This document shows positions 27,434 to 36,176 of a stretch of 64,000 bases of DNA, one piece after another. Under the pieces are notes generated by a model. It was not told where the DNA came from, did not search any database, and saw only the letters and a program-made list of their open reading frames with translations. The position numbers were made by a program, and so were the translations under genes. The stretch's first letter is position 1. Each line of letters begins with the position of its first letter. Source of the DNA: Litoribrevibacter albus (GTDB lineage Bacteria > Pseudomonadota > Gammaproteobacteria > Pseudomonadales > Litoribrevibacteraceae); NCBI RefSeq assembly GCF_030159995.1, contig NZ_BSNM01000015.1:310001-374000 (forward strand), read 5' to 3'.

Positions 27434-28498
27434 TTGGAGTTGCTAACGGGGTTTGGTCTTGGGTTACTGGTGAACATCATTGTGGTGGTCGCTAGGGATT
27501 TTGGTCGATTAGCCGTAGCCAAAGTGTTCGTTGTGTTTTTGCTAGCGGCCGTTGCGTTCTTAATTTTTCCATTAGTACCCAAGGAATGGTCTCTTTTCAC
27601 CAATAACATTCAGGGGGCCGTCCCTGCTTTATTTTGGTTGCTGTGTCAGTTTGCGTTTAATGATCGACCAAGACTAAAAAATCTATGGTCAGTGATGGCT
27701 GTGTATAGCTTTATGGCTCCGGCCTTAGCGAGGTTTTTCTGGGCTGGTGAAGAGTTCACGCCTGTAATGGCATTTTGGGGTTGGCACTCAGGACAGATCT
27801 GCGAGTACTTATTAATCAGTCATGGGCTTTGGGTGATCATCTCCAATTGGTCCGATGATTTGGTGGAATCCCGCAGGAAGCTTCGAGTGGCGATGCTGGT
27901 TGTGGTTGGATTTGCGGTAACGACCGCTGCGGTCACACTTAATTTTGGATTGGCCGGTGAATATACACGTGGAATCATTGTTTCTATCAGCGGGTTCATC
28001 ATTTCCATTTTCTTGATTAAAGGAAAGGATGGCATTTTGTTTGGGGAGACTCAGGTTGCTCATGAAACTGAATTTTCATTGACCACATCACAGGCGGATA
28101 ACGAAGCTACTGAAGCCGCGCCTAGTGTGATGGCTGATGTTCAGCAAATGTCTGAAGAAGCCCAGCTGTTAAAAGATACTATGGATGCAGGTTTTTATCG
28201 GACTGAAAATCTCACCCTTAAAGTATTGGCCCGAGAAATCGGGTTGCCAGAATATAAGGTTCGCAGCCTGATTAATCAGACACTGGGCTATCGAAACTTT
28301 AACGATTACATTAATAAACTGCGAATCACAGACGCAGCGAAACGTCTGATTGAATCCCCTGATGACCCGATTTTGAATATTTCTCTGGACGTAGGGTATC
28401 GCTCTATTAGTTCCTTCAATCGTGCTTTTAAAGAAATCGTGGGCGTCTCGCCAACGACCTATCGGCAGCAAACAATTCGGGAAAATACCGTTTTGTAG
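27434..28498 (+). CDS. Membrane-anchored AraC-family transcriptional regulator
   Basis: 354 residues with an unusual plan: about six or seven hydrophobic segments in the first 200 residues, an acidic linker, and a C-terminal AraC-type double helix-turn-helix (about 250-350). The two helix-turn-helix parts are visible as LTLKVLAREIGLPEYKVRSL and ILNISLDVGYRSISSFNRAF, ending with the family motif GVSPTTYRQ. It starts at a TTG preceded by GGAGTGGA. It would sense a signal at the inner membrane and bind DNA while tethered. It sits directly upstream of the beta-helix/cytochrome pair, which is its most likely target; that is inference. Confidence 0.88.
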   Translation: MELLTGFGLGLLVNIIVVVARDFGRLAVAKVFVVFLLAAVAFLIFPLVPKEWSLFTNNIQGAVPALFWLLCQFAFNDRPRLKNLWSVMAVYSFMAPALARFFWAGEEFTPVMAFWGWHSGQICEYLLISHGLWVIISNWSDDLVESRRKLRVAMLVVVGFAVTTAAVTLNFGLAGEYTRGIIVSISGFIISIFLIKGKDGILFGETQVAHETEFSLTTSQADNEATEAAPSVMADVQQMSEEAQLLKDTMDAGFYRTENLTLKVLAREIGLPEYKVRSLINQTLGYRNFNDYINKLRITDAAKRLIESPDDPILNISLDVGYRSISSFNRAFKEIVGVSPTTYRQQTIRENTVL

Positions 28499-28704
28499 GT
28501 TCTCAAAAGTTTAAATTTTAAGAATTGCATACCTATTGGTGAGCTTCTTTTTGTTGTTGTTAACTTGCTGAAATATATGGTTATTTTAATAATTGGGTAG
28601 TGGTCTTTTGATTCTGCTAATAGCTTTAGCTCGTTCATTATCTGTGAATTCTTTAATTTCTAATCTCGAAATAATTACAAAAATAAGTGTTCTGGAGATT
28701 AGGA

Positions 28705-30483
28705 ATGACGAGTCGAACATCAAGTGCGATCGATAACATATACCCATCAACTACACAGACAGCAGGGTGGCTTAAGAAAACTCTTGTTGTTTGTTTAACA
28801 GCAGCCATGCTGACTGCCTGTAATGGTGATGATGGTGATCAAGGGCCAGCAGGTCCGGCTGGCCCGGCAGGTGCTGACGGGGCTTCACCAAGCGCAGGTA
28901 ATGGTGGCGTGGCGAATCCGGACGGTTCTAACGTAACTACATCTGGTTATGTATTTCCTGCTAATGCTATTTATGTGGAATTACCTGAAGCGACTGTTGC
29001 CGCTGGTGAAGTAGATATTACTGAAGCTATCCAGTTGGCTTTGTTTGAGGTGACTGACAGTGGTTTGAGTGATGTTACTTTGGTTTTGCCAAAAGGTGAG
29101 TTCCTGGTTCACGATACCATCATGATTGACAGTGCAATTGGCCTGACTTTTACTGGCTATGGCATCAACGAGACCAAACTGGATTTCACTACCTCCATCG
29201 GTGACGATGCGATCCGTTTTGAAGGTGGCACAAATATCACCATTCGTGATTTCAGTGTTTATGAAGCACCAAAGAACGGTATTAAGGTGACTAACTCGAA
29301 TGGTGTTCATTTGGCGTATACCGCAACCATTTGGGAAGGCGAGTTGAATGATGGAAATGGCGCGTATGGCCTGTACCCACTTCAAAGTACCAACGTACTG
29401 ATGGAACATAACTACGCTCGTGGTTCTGCGGATGCGGGTATCTACGTTGGGCAATCTACCAACATTGTTGTTCGTGACAACATTGCTAAAGAAAACGTAG
29501 CGGGTATCGAAATTGAAAACTCGTTCAATGCGGACGTCTACAACAACTTGGCGGTGGGCAACACCGGCGGAATTTTGATTTTTGACCTGCCAGGTTTGGA
29601 GCAAGCCTATGGTGGTCATGTTCGTGTCTTCAACAACCAGTCGTATGCAAATAACTCAGAAAACTTTGCTGGTGGTGGTGCGGTTGGTATTGTTCCTCCT
29701 GGCACAGGTGCATTGATTTTCGGTACCAGTAATGTTGAGGTCTATAACAACGAATTTACCGATAACGAAACTGCTGCTATCGAGATTGCTACCTACTTCA
29801 TGGCTGATGATGATGTGGCCAGCTACGTTGTTGGTGATGGTTCTGGAACCTATGAAGCGACCATTGCTAATGGCTGGAGTCCACTACTGAAGAACGTCAA
29901 TGTTCACAGCAATACCTTTGCTCGTAATGGTGGCGACGCTCGTGGTCCTTCCATCGGTGGTCAACCAACGCTACCTGCATTCGACCAAATCGTAGCCGGT
30001 TATGAGGGCGGTGCGGCCAACGATATGTCGGGTGTGCCTACTGTGTTCCCTAACATCTTATACGATGGAATTGGTGAGCTTCTGTCTAATGCAGGCGCAT
30101 TAGCAGGGTGGGATGCGATTGTTGCTCAGTCGGCAAAAGACGATGGTGTTGATCATGACCCTTACGCTGATGCAGACAAAATCTGTATTGGTAATAACAT
30201 CAATGGTAACAACATCAGTGATGCGGCGAACACTACAAACTACCTAGCGTATGAAAACGTGAACATTGGTGTGGTGTACGGTACGGATGCGGCAGATGCA
30301 ACTAACTGGAACGGTGCTGATCCTGCTGCTCGTTTGCTTTCAGAGCGTATGGACGGGCCTGCTCGTACACTTCTTGATTGCGATACTGAATTGACTCGTT
30401 TAACGCCAGCGGAAGTAACTTTCCGTGGCAAGGTCTATGGCTGTAATGGCGATGACCTGGCTGAGCCGGCGTGTTCACTATAA
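28705..30483 (+). CDS. Parallel beta-helix lipoprotein of the two-gene beta-helix/cytochrome pair
   Basis: 592 residues from the ATG at 28705, which follows GGAG. A lipoprotein signal ends AMLTAC (Cys39). A short collagen-like tract of six Gly-X-Y triplets (GDQ, GPA three times, GAD, GAS) follows the anchor. The rest is a right-handed parallel beta-helix, visible as repeated turns such as NITIRDFSVYEAP, NVLMEHNYARG, NIVVRDNIAKEN and DVYNNLAVGN. This matches, from memory, the family defined as TIGR03805, which occurs beside the diheme family TIGR03806. Pair function is unknown; binding or cleaving a polysaccharide is a reasonable guess from the fold. Cell-surface or periplasmic. Confidence 0.85.
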   Translation: MTSRTSSAIDNIYPSTTQTAGWLKKTLVVCLTAAMLTACNGDDGDQGPAGPAGPAGADGASPSAGNGGVANPDGSNVTTSGYVFPANAIYVELPEATVAAGEVDITEAIQLALFEVTDSGLSDVTLVLPKGEFLVHDTIMIDSAIGLTFTGYGINETKLDFTTSIGDDAIRFEGGTNITIRDFSVYEAPKNGIKVTNSNGVHLAYTATIWEGELNDGNGAYGLYPLQSTNVLMEHNYARGSADAGIYVGQSTNIVVRDNIAKENVAGIEIENSFNADVYNNLAVGNTGGILIFDLPGLEQAYGGHVRVFNNQSYANNSENFAGGGAVGIVPPGTGALIFGTSNVEVYNNEFTDNETAAIEIATYFMADDDVASYVVGDGSGTYEATIANGWSPLLKNVNVHSNTFARNGGDARGPSIGGQPTLPAFDQIVAGYEGGAANDMSGVPTVFPNILYDGIGELLSNAGALAGWDAIVAQSAKDDGVDHDPYADADKICIGNNINGNNISDAANTTNYLAYENVNIGVVYGTDAADATNWNGADPAARLLSERMDGPARTLLDCDTELTRLTPAEVTFRGKVYGCNGDDLAEPACSL

Positions 30484-30548
30484 ATCAAGGCAATGATCAC
30501 CAAAGGGAATGTTTCTTTGAGAAAGCCTCTTTGGTGATCCCTGATTTA
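30482..30548 (+). promoter_or_regulatory. Long intergenic hairpin between beta-helix and cytochrome genes
   Basis: GATCACCAAAG (30495-30505) and CTTTGGTGATC (30529-30539) form a perfect 11-base-pair stem, extended outward with bulges by AAATCAAGG/CCTGATTT and inward by TTTCT/AGAAA. No T run follows, so it is more likely an mRNA-stability or partial-attenuation element than a terminator. Confidence 0.55.
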
Positions 30549-30578
30549 TATAAGTAGTTTCAAGACGAGGGTAGATTC

Positions 30579-31946
30579 ATGAGTTCTTTTGATATGTTTA
30601 ATTTAAAGTTTGATGTGTTTAATTTAAAGAAAGTCACCCGACTGGGTGTTCTGTTAGCAGCGACAGGTTTAATGGCTGCATGTAGTGATTCAGACAGTTC
30701 CGGTTCATCTGTAGGAACCGGCGGAAATTCTACAACAGGTGGCATGATCAACAGTGGCGCCAGTGCAGCATCGGGTAATGAAGGTAATTGTGAGGCGAAT
30801 ACGGCCGGTGTCAACTGGGATGCGTTAATGACAGAAAACTGTCCTAACTTGTCTGACTACAACTTATTCCAGAATTCCACTGATCCAACCGCTAACCCTA
30901 ATGCGGGCGGTGTTATCTTTGATTTAACCACGCCATTATTTACGGATTATGCGTCCAAGTATCGTTTTGTGTTTGTACCTGAAGGGGAAACCATCAAGTA
31001 CAACGAAAATGAAGTGTTAAGCTTCCCGATAGGTACTGTCATTGCTAAAACGTTTACTATGCCGGTGGATACCTCTGCTCGGGATGGCGATGAAGTCGTC
31101 ATTGAAACACGATTGCTTATTCATCGTGAGAGTGGTTGGGTAGCTCGCCCGTATTATTGGAACCCGGGCTCTGGTAACACAGATGCAGCCTTGTCGATCT
31201 CTTCTAAAACAGTCTCTGTGTCGACGACTCACGAAGGCACCACAAGAACCTTTGATTATATCGTTCCGTCGCAAGCATCTTGTTTGTCATGCCATGCGGT
31301 TCAATCAGCAGGCTTGCCAAAAATTACGCTGCCTATTGGTCCTAAAGCGCGCTTCTTAAATCGTGATTTCGATTACACCAGTGGTTCAGCATTAATTCAG
31401 ACGGAAAATGAAACGGCCAACCAGCTTACCTATTGGGCTGAGCATGGCATTTTGTCTGGCTTGCCAAATCTAACTTCTGTGCCGGTGACTCCATCTTATC
31501 GTGATGAGAATGAAGCTGGGTTGACTAACATGTCTAAGGCGGAAGTTCAGGATGCTGCAGAGGCGTATCTTGATATTAACTGTGCACACTGTCACCGTGC
31601 AGGATTGTCCATCTCTGAGATTCAGTTGGGCGATGGTTCTTATGTGGATGAAAGCTATCGTGGTGCGGCAGGAAGTACGGGGCTACAAATGGAATACAAC
31701 CGTAACTTTGAAGACGATCAAACCAAGTTTGGTGTATGTAAGACGCCAGTGGCGGGTGGTCATAACAGCTATCCACAGGACGTAGTGCCAACTCGTGCTG
31801 ATTTATCTTACTTACGATTCCGTGTTGATACAACGGATTCTCGTCATAAGATGCCGGAATTGGGCCGCGTAACTATTCATGATGAGGGTGTGAGCCTGAT
31901 CAGTGCATGGATCAATCAGATGGATCCTGCGAACTGTACGCCATAA
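30579..31946 (+). CDS. Diheme c-type cytochrome lipoprotein, SO2930 (HNE_0200) family
   Basis: 455 residues, lipoprotein signal ending GLMAAC (Cys35), then a Ser/Gly-rich spacer. Two covalent heme sites are present: CLSCH at 235-239 and CAHCH at 335-339. The N-terminal domain carries YNLFQNSTDP and the downstream LFTDYASKYRF, features I recall from the SO2930/HNE_0200 family (TIGR03806). It is the partner of the beta-helix protein directly upstream, 95 bases away and separated by a hairpin. The pair is likely periplasmic or on the outer membrane; one component moves electrons. Neither the electron donor nor the substrate can be read here. Confidence 0.88.
   Translation: MSSFDMFNLKFDVFNLKKVTRLGVLLAATGLMAACSDSDSSGSSVGTGGNSTTGGMINSGASAASGNEGNCEANTAGVNWDALMTENCPNLSDYNLFQNSTDPTANPNAGGVIFDLTTPLFTDYASKYRFVFVPEGETIKYNENEVLSFPIGTVIAKTFTMPVDTSARDGDEVVIETRLLIHRESGWVARPYYWNPGSGNTDAALSISSKTVSVSTTHEGTTRTFDYIVPSQASCLSCHAVQSAGLPKITLPIGPKARFLNRDFDYTSGSALIQTENETANQLTYWAEHGILSGLPNLTSVPVTPSYRDENEAGLTNMSKAEVQDAAEAYLDINCAHCHRAGLSISEIQLGDGSYVDESYRGAAGSTGLQMEYNRNFEDDQTKFGVCKTPVAGGHNSYPQDVVPTRADLSYLRFRVDTTDSRHKMPELGRVTIHDEGVSLISAWINQMDPANCTP
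30591..30632 (+). repeat. 21-base tandem repeat inside the cytochrome signal peptide
   Basis: Two adjacent 21-base units begin GATATGTTTAATTTAAAG and GATGTGTTTAATTTAAAG. They encode DMFNLK and DVFNLK at residues 5-10 and 12-17, lengthening the charged N-region of the signal peptide. Probably a recent slippage duplication. Confidence 0.75.
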
Positions 31947-32031
31947 CCTAAACTTAATTCTCTTTTTACTTTGAGCGATGTAGCTTGGGCAGACGATATC
32001 TCAGATTCTGAGATATCCATCCTGCCCCTTT

Positions 32032-32988
32032 TTATTTTTTGCTCGTGTGTTGTTTCATATCATCGCAATAGTCTTTGTCTGTCCATCTCGGGGTAAACCA
32101 GAGATAGTCTGCCTGGGCTAGCTTATCTGAGTTCAACATTTGAACCGTCTCATAGTTGTCATCCACTTCCACAATCTGAACAACGACTGTTTTCTTTTTG
32201 GGGGCTAACATCGTCAGATGTCGTGGCACACCTATTGTTTTATTTACATGGTAATTTCCAGCAATAAGAACGGCCTTGTCTGACTTGCTCATGCTGTAGG
32301 CCATGCTGGCGTCTTTAGCGATTTGAATTTTGGCCATAGGTGCTGTTTGACTGGCAGGCAGTATGCCGCAATGATCCTGAAAAATGCGATCTTCCAGCTC
32401 ACTGAGTTGTTCTTGGTTGAGAGCATCTGACGTTGTGAAGCGAGTCGGTTCGAGCGCTGAAAACCCTTCTTGATAGATTGTCATGAGGTCATCTTTTGGA
32501 AGGTTTCCTGCAATTATCTGAGCGCCTCTGGATAATCCGGTTTGAATCAGTGGCGTGTAATATTTTGATGGCCAGCCGGATTGGTCGAAGTTTGCTGCGT
32601 CGGAAATGTCTGTCGGAAGAGAACTTGAAGACAGTGCAGAAATGGCGTCTTGCTGATTGTAGTTGAGCATTTCAAACACCAGGTTGTATTTTGTTTCGGG
32701 AAGAAGCTCAGTCAGCAGCCAATTCTGGACATTATGATGATCTGGATTATCGTGCTTTTCGCCAATTAATACATAATCTGCAGAGCTGAGTTCTTTGATG
32801 AGTTGTTCAGGTTGAACTCGGCGCAGATCGGATATTCGAACAATATCGCCGACCAGGGAGTGGTCAGTTGATAGAGTGGATTCCCAAAGTATTTGTGTAC
32901 GAATGTATGGACTGCATCCGACAATCATGACGGCTGCCGCAAGACTTATGGAAAAGAATGCACATGACCGAACAATCAAAGATGGCAT
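32032..32988 (-). CDS. ChaN-like lipoprotein
   Basis: 318 residues from the ATG at 32988. This start gives a lipoprotein signal ending VMIVGC (Cys25); the frame stays open upstream to 33246 but that part overlaps the divergent tpm gene. The ChaN/DUF399 signature YVLIGEKHDNPDHH and the later IAGNLPKDDL and AVLIAGNYHVNK are present. ChaN of Campylobacter binds heme in pairs and some members link to iron uptake; others are uncharacterised. Outer-membrane location is likely. Only 47 bases separate it from divergent tpm, so the promoters must overlap. Confidence 0.87.
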   Translation of the reverse strand: MPSLIVRSCAFFSISLAAAVMIVGCSPYIRTQILWESTLSTDHSLVGDIVRISDLRRVQPEQLIKELSSADYVLIGEKHDNPDHHNVQNWLLTELLPETKYNLVFEMLNYNQQDAISALSSSSLPTDISDAANFDQSGWPSKYYTPLIQTGLSRGAQIIAGNLPKDDLMTIYQEGFSALEPTRFTTSDALNQEQLSELEDRIFQDHCGILPASQTAPMAKIQIAKDASMAYSMSKSDKAVLIAGNYHVNKTIGVPRHLTMLAPKKKTVVVQIVEVDDNYETVQMLNSDKLAQADYLWFTPRWTDKDYCDDMKQHTSKK

Positions 32989-33035
32989 AATACGTCCCCG
33001 GTTTAATGATCCAATGACTCTTAAAAGGTAATGCA

Positions 33036-33680
33036 ATGGAACATAGCTTTTGGCACAACAAATGGCAATCCAATCAAGTAGGGTTTCACCAGGAAAGTGG
33101 ACATCCTGACTTTGTAAGGTACTTTCCAACGTTACCCGCTGGATCGAGCGTGTTGGTTCCTTTGTGTGGCAAAAGTAAAGATATGCTTTGGTTAGCTGAG
33201 CAAGGCTATCAAGTGGTTGGCGTTGAGCTATCTGAGATTGCAGCAAAAGATTTCTTTGCGGAAAACGGCTTAACGGCGGATGTAACGGATCAGTCTATCA
33301 ACGGTTCACAATTCCTACTGTATCAATGTCATCAGTGTGCTATTTCCATTTGGGTCGGGGATTTCTTTAAGTTCGAGACTGATGTATTCGATGCGTTATA
33401 TGATCGGGCGGCCCTAATTGCATTGCCAGAGTCAATGCGTCCGGCCTATCTCGCTCATTGTCAGGCGTTATTGAAGAATGGTAGTAATGGCTTAATTATT
33501 ACAGTCGTTTATGATCAAACATTGGCATCGGGGCCACCGTTTTCTGTACAACCAGAAGAGCTTACCTCTTTATGGAGTGGTCCTCTGGTAAAGGCTGGAG
33601 AGATTGAGTTGATCGAGCAGGAACCTCGTTGGAAGTCTAAAGGGTTAACCAGTTTTAAAGAACAATTTTGGCGTTGGTAA
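33036..33680 (+). CDS. tpm: Thiopurine S-methyltransferase
   Basis: SAM-dependent methyltransferase of 214 residues, typical of bacterial TPMT. Family motifs: WHNKWQSNQVGFHQ at the N-terminus, VLVPLCGKSKDMLWLAEQG (the SAM loop), VVGVELSEIA and YDRAALIALP. Natural bacterial substrates are uncertain; members methylate thiopurines and, in Pseudomonas, selenium and tellurium compounds, giving metalloid resistance. Divergent from the ChaN-like gene. Confidence 0.95.
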   Translation: MEHSFWHNKWQSNQVGFHQESGHPDFVRYFPTLPAGSSVLVPLCGKSKDMLWLAEQGYQVVGVELSEIAAKDFFAENGLTADVTDQSINGSQFLLYQCHQCAISIWVGDFFKFETDVFDALYDRAALIALPESMRPAYLAHCQALLKNGSNGLIITVVYDQTLASGPPFSVQPEELTSLWSGPLVKAGEIELIEQEPRWKSKGLTSFKEQFWRW

Positions 33681-33792
33681 AGACCTTGGAATTACTTGAT
33701 GGGAATCAACTTACTTTATATAGATGCTTTCTATGTAAGTGCTTTCCGTTATAATGCCGCGCAATTTTTACACAGATCAGAGACGTTTATTC

Positions 33793-34410
33793 ATGCAACA
33801 GGTTGATCCTCAGGCACTCGACGAATTAAAAGCTTTTTTACCATGTGAAACACCGGATGAGTGGGTGGAAGAAGCCTTAAAAAATCAAGATATGTTGCTG
33901 GTGAACCATGCGTACCTCGAAAAGTGTGCGGCACGCACCGCGTTGAATTTGATGTTTAAGCATCCCGACAAACCGGATCTTCTGCACAAAATGTCTCGGT
34001 TGGCTCGTGAGGAGCTGGTCCATTTTGAGCAGGTAATGAAGATTATCAAAAAGCGTGGCTTGAAATATCGTTCTCATCAACCGTCCAGATATGCGGGAAT
34101 GATGAATTCTGGTGTACGCAAGCAAGACCCTGATAAAGTCATTGATACCTTGATTGTAGGGGCCTTCATTGAGGCTAGATCGTGTGAGCGTTTTTCGAAA
34201 TTGGCTCCGCATTTGGATGAAGAACTTCAGAAATTTTACATTTCGTTGCTTAAATCCGAAGCGCGTCATTACAAGGATTACATTACGCTTGCTGAAAAAT
34301 ACGCAGGGAAAGCAATCGATGATCGTATCGAATACTTTGCTGCTGTTGAGAAGGAAGCCATTCAATCACCGGATGAACTCTTCAGGTTTCATAGCGGCAT
34401 TCCGGCTTAA
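33793..34410 (+). CDS. miaE: tRNA-(ms2io6A37) hydroxylase
   Basis: Di-iron monooxygenase that hydroxylates the isopentenyl side chain of ms2i6A at position 37 of tRNAs. 205 residues from the ATG at 33793; an upstream in-frame start at 33739 lacks family similarity. The ferritin-like di-iron ligands are seen in LEKCAAR, LAREELVHFEQV, FIEARSCERF and KSEARHYKDY. A strong terminator follows the stop. Confidence 0.93.
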   Translation: MQQVDPQALDELKAFLPCETPDEWVEEALKNQDMLLVNHAYLEKCAARTALNLMFKHPDKPDLLHKMSRLAREELVHFEQVMKIIKKRGLKYRSHQPSRYAGMMNSGVRKQDPDKVIDTLIVGAFIEARSCERFSKLAPHLDEELQKFYISLLKSEARHYKDYITLAEKYAGKAIDDRIEYFAAVEKEAIQSPDELFRFHSGIPA

Positions 34411-34418
34411 TTTAAAAC

Positions 34419-34449
34419 AAAAAACGGGCTTTTAAAGCCCGTTTTTTTT
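34419..34449. terminator. Bidirectional intrinsic terminator after miaE
   Basis: CGGGCTT-TTA-AAGCCCG hairpin with six flanking A residues and eight T residues, between convergent miaE and the antiporter gene. Confidence 0.95.
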
Positions 34450-34480
34450 GTTATGTTCTATTTGGTTTTTTTGTTTATGG

Positions 34481-36061
34481 CTAAGCGGTTTGTTGGCTCG
34501 GTGTGATGATTTTTAGGCTTTCTTCTGCAAAGCCGGAACCGGCTTCAGCAAAGAAGTTAAACACGTGATCAATGCCGCTTTCTCTTAATATTTCTTGTTC
34601 ATCAACATAGCGTGCAATACCGGCAATCGAGCCTTTGTAGTGACTCAGTTGTAATTGTTCAGAAATGTTCTGCATATCCTCGATACTTGGTAGGGCAAGC
34701 ATCACCAGTTTGACTCGATCAAGATTGAGGTTGTCCCAGAAGTCCGCATCTTCCGCATCTCCGAGTACCACAGGTAAACCTTCTTCGGTTAGACGTTTGA
34801 TGGTTTGGTTGTCCGCATCAATACCACAGACTCTGTCTCCGATTTCTTTATGGAGCGCTTTATAAGCTCCTTGCCCGACTCGCCCTAAACCAATGACGAG
34901 AATCTCTGCATTGGGTGGTTGGCAAAAAATATCGCGGTTGAGTCGTTCCGAACGCTCGTATCGTCGGATAAGTGATTTGTGTCGAGCGTAAAAGCTGTGC
35001 GCGCCTTTGTAGGTCATACTGGTTATCACGAAAGAAATGGACACCGCAAGAGCGACAATTACAAGCCAGTTGTTATCCAACCAGCCAGCGTCCACACTTA
35101 AAACCATAACGATCAAACCGAACTCACTGAAATTCATCAGCGATAAACCGGAGAGGTATGAGGTACGGCCACGGAGTTTGAGTGCAGTAAGCAGACCAAA
35201 ATAGAGGAGTGCTTTGACAAGTAATAAGGAGCAGAGACCAACCGCAATGAGCATCATGTCGACGGTAGGTAGTGCCGTGAATCCAATGGCAAGGAAAAAT
35301 CCAATCAGAAATAGATCTTTAAAGCTGAGTAGAGCCTTTGCCAGTTCGCCTGATTTTACGTGTTGGGCCAATAAAACACCAAATACCAACGCGCCTAGAT
35401 CGCCTTTCATTCCGACCAATTCAAACAGTTCATAACCGCCAAAGGCTAATAGGAAGCCGGTTAGAGGAAGCATTTCTCCGTGCCCGGAGCGACTGAGTAT
35501 CCAATTGAATAGTGGGCGAGAGAAAACCAGAAGTAACAATCCAAGGGCCCAGACAGTGGGGAGTTGGCCTTTAGCGAAGACCAGGAAAAGCACTGCGGCG
35601 ATGTCTTGCATTACCAGAATACCAATCGCTAACTTACCGTGTCGTGTTTTCATTTCACCGCTGTCTTCCAGCAGTTTTACAATGCACACGGTACTGCTAA
35701 AGCTGAGGGCAAATGCGATGATTGCGGCTGATTCGAGTGTTAAATCGGTGAAGTAGGGCAGGGCGGAAATAGAAAGTAGGCTGAAGACACCAGTTAATGC
35801 AGCGACCCATAATCCCATATGGAAAAGCGTGCCTCCCCAGACTTCAATGCGTGTCAGATCTTTTATCTGGATCTTCAAGCCAATGGTGAACAGTAAGAGT
35901 GTTACCCCAAGGTTCCCCAATGTTTGTAATAGTGAATCAGCCTCTAATCCATAGGCATGAAGTGCAAAGCCGGCAATCAAATAGCCAATGAGTGGTGGGA
36001 ATCCTAATTGTTTAAAGGCAAATCCAAAAACGTAGGCAATAAGAATCCAAATAAAATCCAT
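34481..36061 (-). CDS. Cation:proton antiporter with NAD-binding domain, KefB/YbaL-like
   Basis: 526-residue inner-membrane protein. About 12 membrane segments (residues 1-370) form an Na_H_Exchanger domain, with SSTVCIVKLLEDSG and LVMQDIAAVLFLV as characteristic stretches. A C-terminal TrkA-N/RCK Rossmann domain begins near residue 390 with EILVIGLGRVGQGAYKAL, suggesting nucleotide-controlled gating. KefB proteins add a glutathione-controlled loop and a second ligand domain, which are not clearly present. Probably a K+ or Na+ efflux system. Single gene between terminator and lpxH. Confidence 0.88.
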   Translation of the reverse strand: MDFIWILIAYVFGFAFKQLGFPPLIGYLIAGFALHAYGLEADSLLQTLGNLGVTLLLFTIGLKIQIKDLTRIEVWGGTLFHMGLWVAALTGVFSLLSISALPYFTDLTLESAAIIAFALSFSSTVCIVKLLEDSGEMKTRHGKLAIGILVMQDIAAVLFLVFAKGQLPTVWALGLLLLVFSRPLFNWILSRSGHGEMLPLTGFLLAFGGYELFELVGMKGDLGALVFGVLLAQHVKSGELAKALLSFKDLFLIGFFLAIGFTALPTVDMMLIAVGLCSLLLVKALLYFGLLTALKLRGRTSYLSGLSLMNFSEFGLIVMVLSVDAGWLDNNWLVIVALAVSISFVITSMTYKGAHSFYARHKSLIRRYERSERLNRDIFCQPPNAEILVIGLGRVGQGAYKALHKEIGDRVCGIDADNQTIKRLTEEGLPVVLGDAEDADFWDNLNLDRVKLVMLALPSIEDMQNISEQLQLSHYKGSIAGIARYVDEQEILRESGIDHVFNFFAEAGSGFAEESLKIITPSQQTA

Positions 36062-36176
36062 TGGTTACCCTTAAATGAGGAGATGGTAAACGCAGCTTGT
36101 GGGCTGCATTGACGGATTATGACCAAGCAACCCTTCCAGGAAAAAAGTGTATTGTAATTCGATTGATGTATTGTAA

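Noticed and set aside
28981-29619. 212-codon minus-strand frame opposite the beta-helix gene
   Set aside because: Long only because the sense codons are repetitive; no ribosome site and the sense strand has clear signal peptide and repeat pattern.
33877-34365. 162-codon minus-strand frame opposite miaE
   Set aside because: miaE di-iron motifs on the plus strand explain the sequence; the antisense frame has no recognisable features.
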